Of a stretch of DNA of 46,982 nucleotides, positions 40,223 through 46,982 are shown one piece after another. The stretch spans positions 81,422-128,403 of the forward strand of contig JAJZVO010000005.1 of the NCBI GenBank assembly GCA_021845665.1, read 5' to 3'. The notes below the pieces were generated by a model that worked only from the letters and a program-made list of their open reading frames with translations, was not told where the DNA came from and made no database searches. How positions within the stretch are numbered: the first letter of the stretch is position 1; every line of letters begins with the position of its first letter. This DNA comes from Bacteroidota bacterium. Its GTDB lineage: Bacteria; Bacteroidota; Ignavibacteria; Kryptoniales; JAKASW01. A program made the position numbers and the translations under genes.

Positions 40223-41206
40223 TCACCTGGGGTATTTCCAGACGATCTTTCCGTCGTGGTTTATGTAACCGTGCCAGTTGGCAGTTTCCACGAATGCGAG
40301 TCCGTGCCAAAATGGGTTCGCGTCGGTGAACTCCGGTTTTATTGCGAAGTATCCTGCCGTGTCTACGAATCCCCATAGGCCGTCAATTTCGACCGGGGCC
40401 ATTCCTTCGCTGAACTTCCTGGCGTTCGAAAAGTTCAGCCGGAACGCTTCCTCTCCAGTTCTCGTGACATACTTCCATCCGGAACCTTCCAGTACCAGTG
40501 CAAGGCCGTCGGAAAAAGTCCGCGCGGAGCGGAACCGGGGTTTTATCACTTCTCGTCCTGTTCTGTCGATGTACCCCCACATACCACTTTTCTCGACGGG
40601 AGCCAGCCCGCAGGAGAATTTTCCTGCATGCTGGTACTGAAGCGGAACGACAACTTGCCCTGCCGTGTCGATGTAACCGGAGTGTCCGTCGATTGAAACG
40701 TTTGCGAGGCCTTCGGAGAAATCTCCCGCGACGCCGTATTTGTAACCGATAACCAGCCTGCCGGTGCGATCGATGTAACCGAACCTGTCGCGGCTGAAGA
40801 ATGGAAAGAATACCGGACGCTTCAACACTCGCGCCAGACCCTCGTGGAAATCTCCTGCCTCAGAGTATTCATGCGGAATTACCTCACGTCCCGCAGAGTC
40901 GACGAATCCCCATCTCTGCCCGGCGAATACAGTCCACTTCGCAGTTTTCTCGAGACCATCGGACATTTTCGGCAGAAATCGGAGTATCGGCTGCACAACC
41001 ACACTGCCGCACGAGTCTATGAAGCCGTAACGGCCGTTTTCCTCAATCGGATATCTCGTTCCCTGTGCTTTTGCGGAGACCGCGACGCATGCAAAAGAGA
41101 ACATCAGCACCGACATCAAAGAAAAAGAACGACGGAGCGAGCCGATGGACAACACTGGCGATGTGCGGGATTTGCAGCCGGTAGTAATGGAAAAGTATCG
41201 ATTCAT
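40223..41206 (-). CDS. Secreted WG-repeat protein
   Basis: 327 residues. A hydrophobic segment (about 31-47, L-M-S-V-L-M-F-S-F-A-C-V-A-V-S-A-K-A) acts as a signal peptide with a long basic n-region; an internal ATG at M31 is a possible true start. The rest consists of six or seven WG-type repeats, each with G-[YF]-I-D-x-x-G-x-x-V or a close variant (G-F-V-D-S-A-G-R-E-V-I, G-Y-I-D-R-T-G-R-L-V-I, G-F-V-D-T-A-G-Y). WG repeats are beta-rich binding modules found in surface and KWG proteins. It is unusual for a gene between gyrB and gyrA. Confidence 0.88.
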   Translation of the reverse strand: MNRYFSITTGCKSRTSPVLSIGSLRRSFSLMSVLMFSFACVAVSAKAQGTRYPIEENGRYGFIDSCGSVVVQPILRFLPKMSDGLEKTAKWTVFAGQRWGFVDSAGREVIPHEYSEAGDFHEGLARVLKRPVFFPFFSRDRFGYIDRTGRLVIGYKYGVAGDFSEGLANVSIDGHSGYIDTAGQVVVPLQYQHAGKFSCGLAPVEKSGMWGYIDRTGREVIKPRFRSARTFSDGLALVLEGSGWKYVTRTGEEAFRLNFSNARKFSEGMAPVEIDGLWGFVDTAGYFAIKPEFTDANPFWHGLAFVETANWHGYINHDGKIVWKYPR

Positions 41207-41211
41207 TTCGG

Positions 41212-41880
41212 TTATATCCCGACCTTATTAAGCAAATAATCGAGTTTGCCGCGGAAGCCCAAACCGTAACCGAACCTTGAAGCTGTACCTCTTCCCGCGT
41301 GGCGGATGTAGGCATCGATATCGAAGTTGATCAGCACAAACCCTCTCGTCCTCGCATTGGAGAAGTTTTCGAGAGTCGGCATGCCGTGATGAATGAACGG
41401 CGGGAGAATCATGTAAACACTCCGCTTCAGCATCATATACGCCGATATCAGTATCGTCTCGCTTCCATTCTCGGTAGCAAACCCCCGTCTATTGACCCTG
41501 TCGACCCTACCGATTCCGTAGACTCGTTCGTCACCATCAAGTTCTGCCAGCATCTGTTCCAGGAAGCCGCTCCTGTAAGTCTCGGTGTCCGTATCGAGGA
41601 AGAAAGCGGCCTCTTTGGTACTCGCGCGGATAGCTGTATCCATCGCCGGACCGTGGAAGTAGTTCTTTTCCAGCATCATCTTCTTCGTCTTCACCGGGTT
41701 AGAGGAGACCAGTTTATTTATCACATCCGCGGATCGGTCGTTTGAACCGTTATCTACGATAGTCATTTCGACATCCGGATAAAAATTCCTGAAAGACAAC
41801 GCGGCTCGCTCGAGCAGATCGGGCGTGCGGTAGTTGACTATGAATACCGAAATGTCGTCAGACGTCAAGGTTCCTGACAT
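41212..41880 (-). CDS. Glycosyltransferase family 2 protein
   Basis: 222 residues from the ATG at 41880, which lies inside the last codons of gyrB (23-base overlap). Longer in-frame extensions would run far into gyrB and are rejected. The GT2 features are I-S-V-F-I-V-N-Y-R-T (10-19), the nucleotide-binding V-D-N-G-S-N-D-R-S (42-50) and the catalytic D-T-D-T-E motif (96-100). Unlike many GT2 proteins it has no membrane segment. The product is likely a cell-surface sugar transferase; the acceptor is unknown. It shares the transcript with gyrB. Confidence 0.85.
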   Translation of the reverse strand: MSGTLTSDDISVFIVNYRTPDLLERAALSFRNFYPDVEMTIVDNGSNDRSADVINKLVSSNPVKTKKMMLEKNYFHGPAMDTAIRASTKEAAFFLDTDTETYRSGFLEQMLAELDGDERVYGIGRVDRVNRRGFATENGSETILISAYMMLKRSVYMILPPFIHHGMPTLENFSNARTRGFVLINFDIDAYIRHAGRGTASRFGYGLGFRGKLDYLLNKVGI

Positions 41881-43921
41881 ACTTCGCGTTCTTTTCGATG
41901 AATTCTTTTCTCGGATCGACGTCTTCTCCCATGAGTATTGAGAAAGTCCTGTCGGCATCCGCCGCACTTTCGATACCCACCTGGAGGAGGGTCCGCTTCG
42001 ACGGGTCCATGGTGGTCTCCCAGAGTTGTTCTGGATTCATTTCGCCGAGACCTTTAAACCGAGACACGACCACTTCCGAATCTCCTCCCTTCTTCAGCTC
42101 TTTCACAAGCTCTTCACGCTCCTCGTCGCTGTAGGCATATTGTTCCATCTTTCCTTTCTTGACTTTGAAAAGCGGCGGCTGGGCTATATAGACTTTTCCC
42201 AGTTCAACGAGCTCCTTCATGTACCTGAAGAAGAACGTCAGGAGTAAAGTTCGGATGTGGCTGCCGTCAACGTCGGCATCGGCCATGAGGATGACCTTTC
42301 CATACCTGGCCTTCGACGCATCGAACTCATCGCCGTCTCCGATTCCGGCGCCGATGGCCTGGACGATCGCCCTTATCTCATCGTTCTCCAGTATCTTGTT
42401 GATCCTTGCCTTCTCGACGTTAAGGATTTTTCCTTTCAGCGGGAGTATCGCCTGGAACTGCCTGTCGCGTCCCTGTTTTGCTGAACCACCCGCGGAGTCT
42501 CCCTCGACTATGAATATCTCGCAGTGCTCGGGATCGCTTATCGAGCAATCGGCAAGCTTGCCGGGAAGGTTTGAAGACTCGAGCGCATTCTTTCTTCTGA
42601 CTATCTCTCTCGCCTTGCGTGCGGCCTCGCGCGCCTCCGCCGAGTTGACTGCCCTCTCTACGATTCTCCTGGCTATGCCGGGATTTTCTTCGAGATATTG
42701 TCCCAGTTTGTCGTTGACGATTGTCTGTACGATGCTTTCGACTTCGCTATTGCCGAGTTTTGTTTTCGTCTGACCCTCGAACTGAGGTTCCGGGACTTTT
42801 GTGCTGATGACGACTGTAAGACCTTCGCGGAAATCGTCGCCGGTAAGATTGATCTTATCGGACTTCACAAGATTATTTTTATCCGCATACGATTTCAGGG
42901 TTCTCGTAAGGGCGCTCCTGAAACCGCTGACGTGCGTTCCACCTTCAACAGTATTGATATCGTTGACGTAAGAGAAGAGATTTTCCCTGTAGTCGTCGCA
43001 GTACTCGAATGCGATCTCGACTGCAACACCTTCGCGCTCGCCTGTAACGAAGATAGGATCCTTGGCAAGAGTCTTCCTTGTGCCGTCAATGTAGTGAACG
43101 AATTCGACTATGCCACCCTCGTAGTGGAACGCCTCCTCGTTGCCGTCGCGCTTGTCGGTAAGTTTTATCGTAATCTCCGGATTGAGGAACGCGAGCTCTC
43201 TCATCCTCTCGGCGAGCGTCTCGAACTTGTAGTTCCCGTTCTTGAAGATTTCCTTATCCGGCATGAAGTTGGTCGTGGTGCCAATCTTCTTAGCTTCTTT
43301 CCCGATGACCTTGACGGCTTCGACTGGCTCTCCGCGTTTGTACTTCTGATAGAATATTTTTCCTTCCCGGTAAACGTACACTTCAGCCCATTCGGAGACT
43401 GCGTTTACGACTGCGGCTCCGACGCCGTGCAATCCGCCGGATACTTTGTAAGTGGACTTATCGAACTTGCCGCCCGCATGGAGCATCGTCATGACAACCT
43501 CGAGGGCAGACTTCTTCTCTACCGGGTGCATATCTGTAGGAATTCCGCGGCCATCGTCTTCAACTGTTATGCTTCCATCCTTGTTAATCATTACCAGTAT
43601 GTTCCTGCAATATCCGGCCAGCGCCTCATCGATCGAGTTGTCGACGATTTCATAAACGAGGTGGTGGAGACCTCGTTGGCCGACATCTCCGATGTACATA
43701 GCGGGCCGTTTCCTGACGGCTTCGAGTCCTTTAAGTATCGTAATACTTTCGGCGTTGTATGCCTTGCTGTTGTCGGTCTTTATACTTTTTGCCTCTTCGG
43801 CCACGTTTGTTTTTTCCTTCTTGAAGTTAGAATCTTTTACGGCGGTTTTATGCGCGGGCGGCTTCTCTGGTGCAGCGTTCTTCTTCTGCTTCTGTTTTGC
43901 CACCTCTTTTTTCTTTGCCAT
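41858..43921 (-). CDS. gyrB: DNA gyrase subunit B
   Basis: 687 residues from the ATG at 43921, which has GAGG six bases upstream (the TTG at 43927 is less likely). A lysine/alanine-rich tail of about 55 residues precedes the normal start A-Y-N-A-E-S-I-T-I-L-K-G-L-E-A-V-R-K-R-P. The ATPase motifs are E-I-V-D-N-S-I-D-E and D-D-G-R-G-I-P, with G-G-L-H-G-V-G. The toprim motifs are F-I-V-E-G-D-S-A-G-G-S and L-M-A-D-A-D-V-D-G-S-H-I-R. Standard bacterial GyrB proteins of this clade are about 640-650 residues, so the basic extension is the odd feature. The ATPase subunit pairs with GyrA, encoded at the end of the cluster. Confidence 0.98.
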   Translation of the reverse strand: MAKKKEVAKQKQKKNAAPEKPPAHKTAVKDSNFKKEKTNVAEEAKSIKTDNSKAYNAESITILKGLEAVRKRPAMYIGDVGQRGLHHLVYEIVDNSIDEALAGYCRNILVMINKDGSITVEDDGRGIPTDMHPVEKKSALEVVMTMLHAGGKFDKSTYKVSGGLHGVGAAVVNAVSEWAEVYVYREGKIFYQKYKRGEPVEAVKVIGKEAKKIGTTTNFMPDKEIFKNGNYKFETLAERMRELAFLNPEITIKLTDKRDGNEEAFHYEGGIVEFVHYIDGTRKTLAKDPIFVTGEREGVAVEIAFEYCDDYRENLFSYVNDINTVEGGTHVSGFRSALTRTLKSYADKNNLVKSDKINLTGDDFREGLTVVISTKVPEPQFEGQTKTKLGNSEVESIVQTIVNDKLGQYLEENPGIARRIVERAVNSAEAREAARKAREIVRRKNALESSNLPGKLADCSISDPEHCEIFIVEGDSAGGSAKQGRDRQFQAILPLKGKILNVEKARINKILENDEIRAIVQAIGAGIGDGDEFDASKARYGKVILMADADVDGSHIRTLLLTFFFRYMKELVELGKVYIAQPPLFKVKKGKMEQYAYSDEEREELVKELKKGGDSEVVVSRFKGLGEMNPEQLWETTMDPSKRTLLQVGIESAADADRTFSILMGEDVDPRKEFIEKNAKYVRNLDV

Positions 43922-43933
43922 CCGCAACCTCTT

Positions 43934-44218
43934 TTAAATGAAAAAAATGTCCTGTACTCCGGAATCGGGATAACCATCCCTGATCTTCTTGAGTATCGAC
44001 GGCTTCATGAAGACAAGCTCGTTCCGCCACGCGCTGGTGGCAACCTTCACATACAGAATGCCGTTCTCGATACGCGAAATCTCCGTATTCCTGCCGATCG
44101 CTTCGCCGACTATCTTCTCCCATTCCGCGACGACCTGATATGCGCGGAGCTTTTCTGAAACGTTCTCCTGCCTCGAAAACTCCTTTATGAGCTCGCCGAT
44201 GCTCTTCGCCTCAGGCAT
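43934..44218 (-). CDS. DUF721 (DciA-like) protein
   Basis: 94 residues from the ATG at 44218, overlapping the recF stop by eight bases. The C-terminal L-Y-V-K-V-A-T-S-A-W-R-N-E-L motif and the preceding helix (Q-V-V-A-E-W-E-K-I-V-G) are the DUF721 signature. DUF721 overlaps in family terms with DciA, which helps load the replicative helicase DnaB in bacteria without DnaC, and this gene is typically between recF and gyrB. The location in the replication cluster supports that role here. Confidence 0.9.
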   Translation of the reverse strand: MPEAKSIGELIKEFSRQENVSEKLRAYQVVAEWEKIVGEAIGRNTEISRIENGILYVKVATSAWRNELVFMKPSILKKIRDGYPDSGVQDIFFI

Positions 44219-45329
44219 GCTCGTACACGACGCTGCCATCCTTCACGGAATGGTATTTTACATCCTGCATATCTACCATCTTCTCGTCGAAGCTGAGCAT
44301 GTCGGTCGCCGTAATGAAAGCCTGACCGAGACCCTCTACCGTCCTGATCGTCTTAGTGGCGCGTGTGAAATCGAGCTCCGTCATAACGTCGTCTAGAAGC
44401 ATAGCGGGCGTCTCTCCGAGCTTATGCTTGATGTAGTGGAACTCCGCAACTTTCAGCGCGACAAGAAACGTCTTATGCTGTCCCTGCGACGCGAAATCCT
44501 TGATCGGCATGCCGTTCAGGAAAAACCCGATATCGTCACGGTGCGGTCCTGCCAGCGTCGACCCGCGGGCTCGCTCGATCTTTAAGAGACCGTTGACCGC
44601 CTTCCGGAACGAGGAGTCGACACATCCATCCAGTGCGAAAGATGGTTCGTACTTGAGGCTCGGTGTTTCGCCCGATTCGACAAGGGACCTGTAAGCAGCG
44701 GAGAAGACGCCGCTAAACTCCTCGACGAACGAGATCCGTCTCGCCACGATTTTTGTTCCGTGCGATATGAGCGCGTCCGTCCAGGCAGAAAGGAGATCGA
44801 TGTCCAGAAAGTTATTCAGCTTTCCGTCCAGGAGAACCTTGTTCCGTTGTTTGAGGGCGCGCCTGTACTCAGTCAGTTCCTCCAAATACGATCTTGATAC
44901 TTGTGAAAGGACAATGTCGATGAAAACTCTCCGCTCTGATGGTGCACCTCCTGTGAGTGCAAAATCGCCCGGAGAAAGGACAACTATGGGAAACAACCCG
45001 ATGACATCGGAGTTTTTTCTAAGCTCATTGGAGTCCAGGTGATACTTTTTGCCGGCGCCCGTTTCGTACGCGACGCGCACCTTGTTGATAACATTCTTGT
45101 CCGTCTCGATCGCCGCGTCGACAGAAAAGTTGTCGCCACCCAGCCTGGCGACACTCGAATCGCACTGCTGAAGAAAGCTTCTCGTCAGGCAGACATACGA
45201 AAGCGCTTCGAGTATGCTGGTCTTCCCCTGTGCGTTTGCTCCGGTAATGAAGTTCACCCCTCCGCTAAACTCAAGGGAAGATTCCGTGTGGTTCCTGAAA
45301 TTTGTCAGCTGGACCTTCTTTATTCGCAT
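44211..45329 (-). CDS. recF: DNA replication/repair protein RecF
   Basis: 372 residues, a standard length. The Walker A motif is G-A-N-A-Q-G-K-T-S (30-38); the ABC-like region has V-V-L-S-P-G-D-F-A-L-T-G-G-A-P-S-E-R-R; and M-L-L-D-D-V-M-T-E-L-D is the Walker B. RecF with RecO and RecR loads RecA at gaps. It starts three bases after the dnaN stop, so the two are translated together. The C-terminal residues E-H-A overlap the start of DUF721. Confidence 0.97.
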   Translation of the reverse strand: MRIKKVQLTNFRNHTESSLEFSGGVNFITGANAQGKTSILEALSYVCLTRSFLQQCDSSVARLGGDNFSVDAAIETDKNVINKVRVAYETGAGKKYHLDSNELRKNSDVIGLFPIVVLSPGDFALTGGAPSERRVFIDIVLSQVSRSYLEELTEYRRALKQRNKVLLDGKLNNFLDIDLLSAWTDALISHGTKIVARRISFVEEFSGVFSAAYRSLVESGETPSLKYEPSFALDGCVDSSFRKAVNGLLKIERARGSTLAGPHRDDIGFFLNGMPIKDFASQGQHKTFLVALKVAEFHYIKHKLGETPAMLLDDVMTELDFTRATKTIRTVEGLGQAFITATDMLSFDEKMVDMQDVKYHSVKDGSVVYEHA

Positions 45330-45332
45330 GCG

Positions 45333-46469
45333 TCAGTTGAGTCTCAGAGGCATCACGAGAATGAGAATATCTTGTTCAGGCACCGCCGCTTTTTTTTCCT
45401 CGTGGATAGGTTTGATAGTGGCAGCACGCGTCGCAGACGAAAGAGCAAATCTGACTTTAGGCGCATCGATGCTCCCCATCGCTTCCGTTATGTAAGTGGA
45501 ATTGAAGCCTATGTTCATTGAATCGCCGCCGCTCCATTGGACCTGGAGTTTTTCTTCCCCCATCTCGCCGCGGTCTGCGTCTTCCGCCGATATCGTCAGG
45601 ACGTCTTTGTCGACCGTAAACTTGACGAGGTGATTGACGGTGTCGGAGAGAATCGATACGCGCCGCACCTTGTCAAGAAGTTCGGCTCTCGTGACGGTCA
45701 TCAGCTTATTGTTGTCGATGTCGCTCGGTATGACGGCCTCGTAGTCGGGATGCGGCTCCTTGATGAGTCTTGTTATGAGCTCGGTATCGGCATTCTTCAG
45801 CCGGATGTGGTCGTCCGTAATCGTTATTTCCACCGCCGATGCTTTGAAGCTTTTCGCCGCGAGTGAAAGTGCTTTCTCCTGGATGTTCGCCTCTTTCTTC
45901 AGCGGCTTGTCTACGAGTGATTTGTCTTCTATACGAACCAGCCTGTGCCCGTCGGTAGAATATATTTTTGCCCCTTTTCCCGAGAAGAGAAACAGGACGC
46001 CGTTCATAGATCTCCTGTGTTCATCTTTCGAAACGGCAAAGATGGTTCGCTCGATGACTGTTTTCAGTGTCTCTGCCGCGATCGTCGAAGATTCAGCCGC
46101 CTCGGCGAGCGTCGGAAGAGTAGGATATTCGTCGGCAGGTGAACACGCAAACTTGTAAGATCCCGATTTAGTCTTCAGAGTCAGTTTGAGACTCTCATCG
46201 ACGTTAACATCGATTTCCGAATCATCGAGGTTTCTTACAATGTCGAAAAACTCTTTTGCGTTGACCGTTACCTTGCCGTCGGTTGCATCCATGACGTCTG
46301 TTTGCGTCGACATCGATATTTCGAGGTCCGTTGCGGAAACGGTAAGTTTCTTTTTGCTCGTTTCCAACAACAGGTTTTCTATTGCCGGAATCGTAGTGCG
46401 AACAGGGACGACTCCGATAACACGACCAATGACATCGCGGAGTTCCCTGCTGTTTGCTTTAAACCTCAT
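45333..46469 (-). CDS. dnaN: DNA polymerase III beta subunit (sliding clamp)
   Basis: 378 residues from the ATG at 46469, preferred to the in-frame ATG at 46481 because GGAGG lies five bases before it, inside the longer frame. Clamp features include the N-terminal M-R-F-K-A-N-S-R-E-L-R-D-V-I, then I-E-N-L-L-L-E-T, F-A-C-S-P-A-D-E-Y-P-T-L-P, R-S-M-N-G-V-L-F, A-T-D-G-H-R-L (as S-T-D-G-H-R-L) and the C-terminal M-P-L-R-L. The protein encircles DNA and tethers the replicase. Its spacer to dnaA holds DnaA-box-like sites. Confidence 0.97.
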   Translation of the reverse strand: MRFKANSRELRDVIGRVIGVVPVRTTIPAIENLLLETSKKKLTVSATDLEISMSTQTDVMDATDGKVTVNAKEFFDIVRNLDDSEIDVNVDESLKLTLKTKSGSYKFACSPADEYPTLPTLAEAAESSTIAAETLKTVIERTIFAVSKDEHRRSMNGVLFLFSGKGAKIYSTDGHRLVRIEDKSLVDKPLKKEANIQEKALSLAAKSFKASAVEITITDDHIRLKNADTELITRLIKEPHPDYEAVIPSDIDNNKLMTVTRAELLDKVRRVSILSDTVNHLVKFTVDKDVLTISAEDADRGEMGEEKLQVQWSGGDSMNIGFNSTYITEAMGSIDAPKVRFALSSATRAATIKPIHEEKKAAVPEQDILILVMPLRLN

Positions 46470-46584
46470 TTCCGCCTCCATTATTTGCAGAATTTTGCAA
46501 GTTCGAGTTGTTTGATTTTAATCTAAATTTAGCTTTTTTGGGGCTAACTTTCAATTTAGAAGTGCACTGACGAAGGTCTCCAGA

Positions 46585-46593
46585 TGTGCATAA
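46585..46593 (-). promoter_or_regulatory. DnaA box
   Basis: TTATGCACA on the minus strand agrees with TTWTNCACA at all nine positions. Confidence 0.6.
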
Positions 46594-46652
46594 CTATCTA
46601 TTACTATAATAGTAGTTCTATATACTTAAGAAAGAATAGTAATAAGATAGAC

Positions 46653-46669
46653 TGTGGATATGTTGATAA
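46653..46669 (-). promoter_or_regulatory. Two adjacent near-consensus DnaA boxes
   Basis: TTATCAACA (46661-46669) and ATATCCACA (46653-46661) share one base and each differ from TTATCCACA at one position. Confidence 0.5.
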
Positions 46670-46868
46670 TTCTGTTGGTATTTAGTAATCCGTATTCAAA
46701 CAGCGAATTACGACTACCATCATGGATATATTTGTCAACGTCATGATATATCACGTCTGTTGGTAAGTCGAATTCAATTAACACTGGCGATCTGTACCAC
46801 AAATTTCTGTTGATATCACGCACGTAATCAACAACCTGTATTCCCTTTTCAACACGGACGCCAACAAG

Positions 46869-46877
46869 TTTTTCACA
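46869..46877 (+). promoter_or_regulatory. DnaA box overlapping the dnaA stop codon
   Basis: TTTTTCACA agrees with TTWTNCACA at all nine positions. Confidence 0.5.
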
Positions 46878-46982
46878 TTCCTATCATTTCAATTTTTTTC
46901 TTGATCCTGTCGTACTTTTCGCGGAACCGATCGTCGGTAGCGAGTTGGTCAGAAATTATCTGGCAAGCATATATGACGGTTG
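46873..46982 (-). CDS. dnaA: DnaA C-terminal end (partial)
   Basis: Only the last 35 codons are inside the window. The minus strand reads T-V-I-Y-A-C-Q-I-I-S-D-Q, the end of the domain IV signature helix (the R-D-H-T-T-V-x-x-A motif that contacts the DnaA box), followed by a basic helix R-E-K-Y-D-R-I-K-K-K-I-E and a TGA at 46873. The 5' part lies beyond base 46982. It is oriented like dnaN and recF. DnaA binds oriC and opens it; the boxes just downstream fit that role. Confidence 0.9.
   Translation of the reverse strand, partial: TVIYACQIISDQLATDDRFREKYDRIKKKIEMIGM

Larger units (their letters stand above)
46470..46872. promoter_or_regulatory. dnaA-dnaN spacer, candidate oriC
   Basis: About 400 gene-free bases between the dnaA stop and the dnaN start. 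Candidate DnaA boxes on the minus strand are TTATGCACA (46585-46593, perfect to TTWTNCACA), ATATCCACA (46653-46661) and TTATCAACA (46661-46669), each 8 of 9. A plus-strand TTTTTCACA (46869-46877, perfect) overlaps the dnaA stop. Between them lies an AT-rich run (46594-46652) with TACTATAATAGTA, a possible unwinding site. The layout dnaA-boxes-dnaN is a common oriC position. A minus-strand frame at 46626-46823 is considered chance. Confidence 0.6.

Noticed and set aside
42698-44158. 486-codon plus-strand open frame opposite gyrB
   Set aside because: It is an antisense shadow of gyrB and DUF721 with no domain.
46626-46823. 65-codon open frame on the minus strand between dnaA and dnaN
   Set aside because: It has no ribosome site and no recognisable domain, and overlaps DnaA-box-like sites and AT-rich origin-like sequence; probably chance.
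1-46982. CRISPR arrays and tRNA or rRNA genes
   Set aside because: No regularly spaced direct repeats and no convincing cloverleaf or rRNA segment were seen by eye. A covariance-model scan would be needed to be certain.

Overview
The window looks like a chromosomal segment of an uncultured or little-studied member of the Bacteroidota/Ignavibacteria-Chlorobi-Kryptonia side of the tree. Evidence: several secreted proteins end in a type IX secretion (T9SS type A) sorting domain with the NPFNP signature; there are DUF3160, GH31 and BNR-repeat surface proteins typical of that group; and the right end carries a dnaA-dnaN-recF-DUF721-gyrB-gyrA replication cluster. The species cannot be named from the sequence alone.

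Layout. 1-10.4 kb: small, mostly minus-strand accessory enzymes (VOC, AHSA1/START, DinB, AhpD-like, ABM monooxygenase, two AraC regulators, SDR, two tandem NmrA-like reductases, a zinc-independent quinone-oxidoreductase-like protein). It is mixed with decayed genes (an AHSA1 relic, a GNAT stub, a shortened AraC protein) and dispersed repeats. 10.7-21 kb: a flippase-like membrane protein, a 978-residue T9SS protein, DinB, pirin, DUF2914, DUF1858 and DUF4382 proteins, and a heavily decayed DUF3160-T9SS pseudogene. 21-27.2 kb: plus-strand genes for a TerB-like protein, a TMEM175-like channel, two tandem paralogous membrane proteins, a LOG-family hydrolase, an AlkZ/YcaQ-type glycosylase, a Ppm1-type methyltransferase, and a Phd-VapC toxin-antitoxin pair with its own promoter and a perfect 20-bp palindromic operator.

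27.2-33.7 kb is a defence island. It holds a BsuBI/PstI-type restriction-modification pair, a HicA-like remnant, and a second, apparently intact pair (D12-class methyltransferase overlapping a PD-(D/E)xK nuclease). The BsuBI/PstI-type nuclease gene is split exactly before its catalytic PD motif by a 1,487-bp element. The element has 6-bp flanking direct repeats (AATTTG) and 14-bp imperfect terminal inverted repeats, and it carries three small co-directional genes but no transposase. Removing it with one repeat copy restores a 320-residue nuclease reading frame. Genes 2 and 3 of the element look like an antitoxin/toxin pair of HicB/HicA-like character. This element is the best candidate for an undescribed system in the window.

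33.7-46.98 kb: a secreted GH31 glycosidase and a BNR-repeat T9SS protein, then the replication cluster on the minus strand: dnaA (C-terminus only), a probable oriC spacer, dnaN, recF, DUF721, gyrB, a family 2 glycosyltransferase, a WG-repeat secreted protein and gyrA. The genes overlap or lie a few bases apart, so they probably form one or two operons. Placing a glycosyltransferase and a WG-repeat protein between gyrB and gyrA is unusual.
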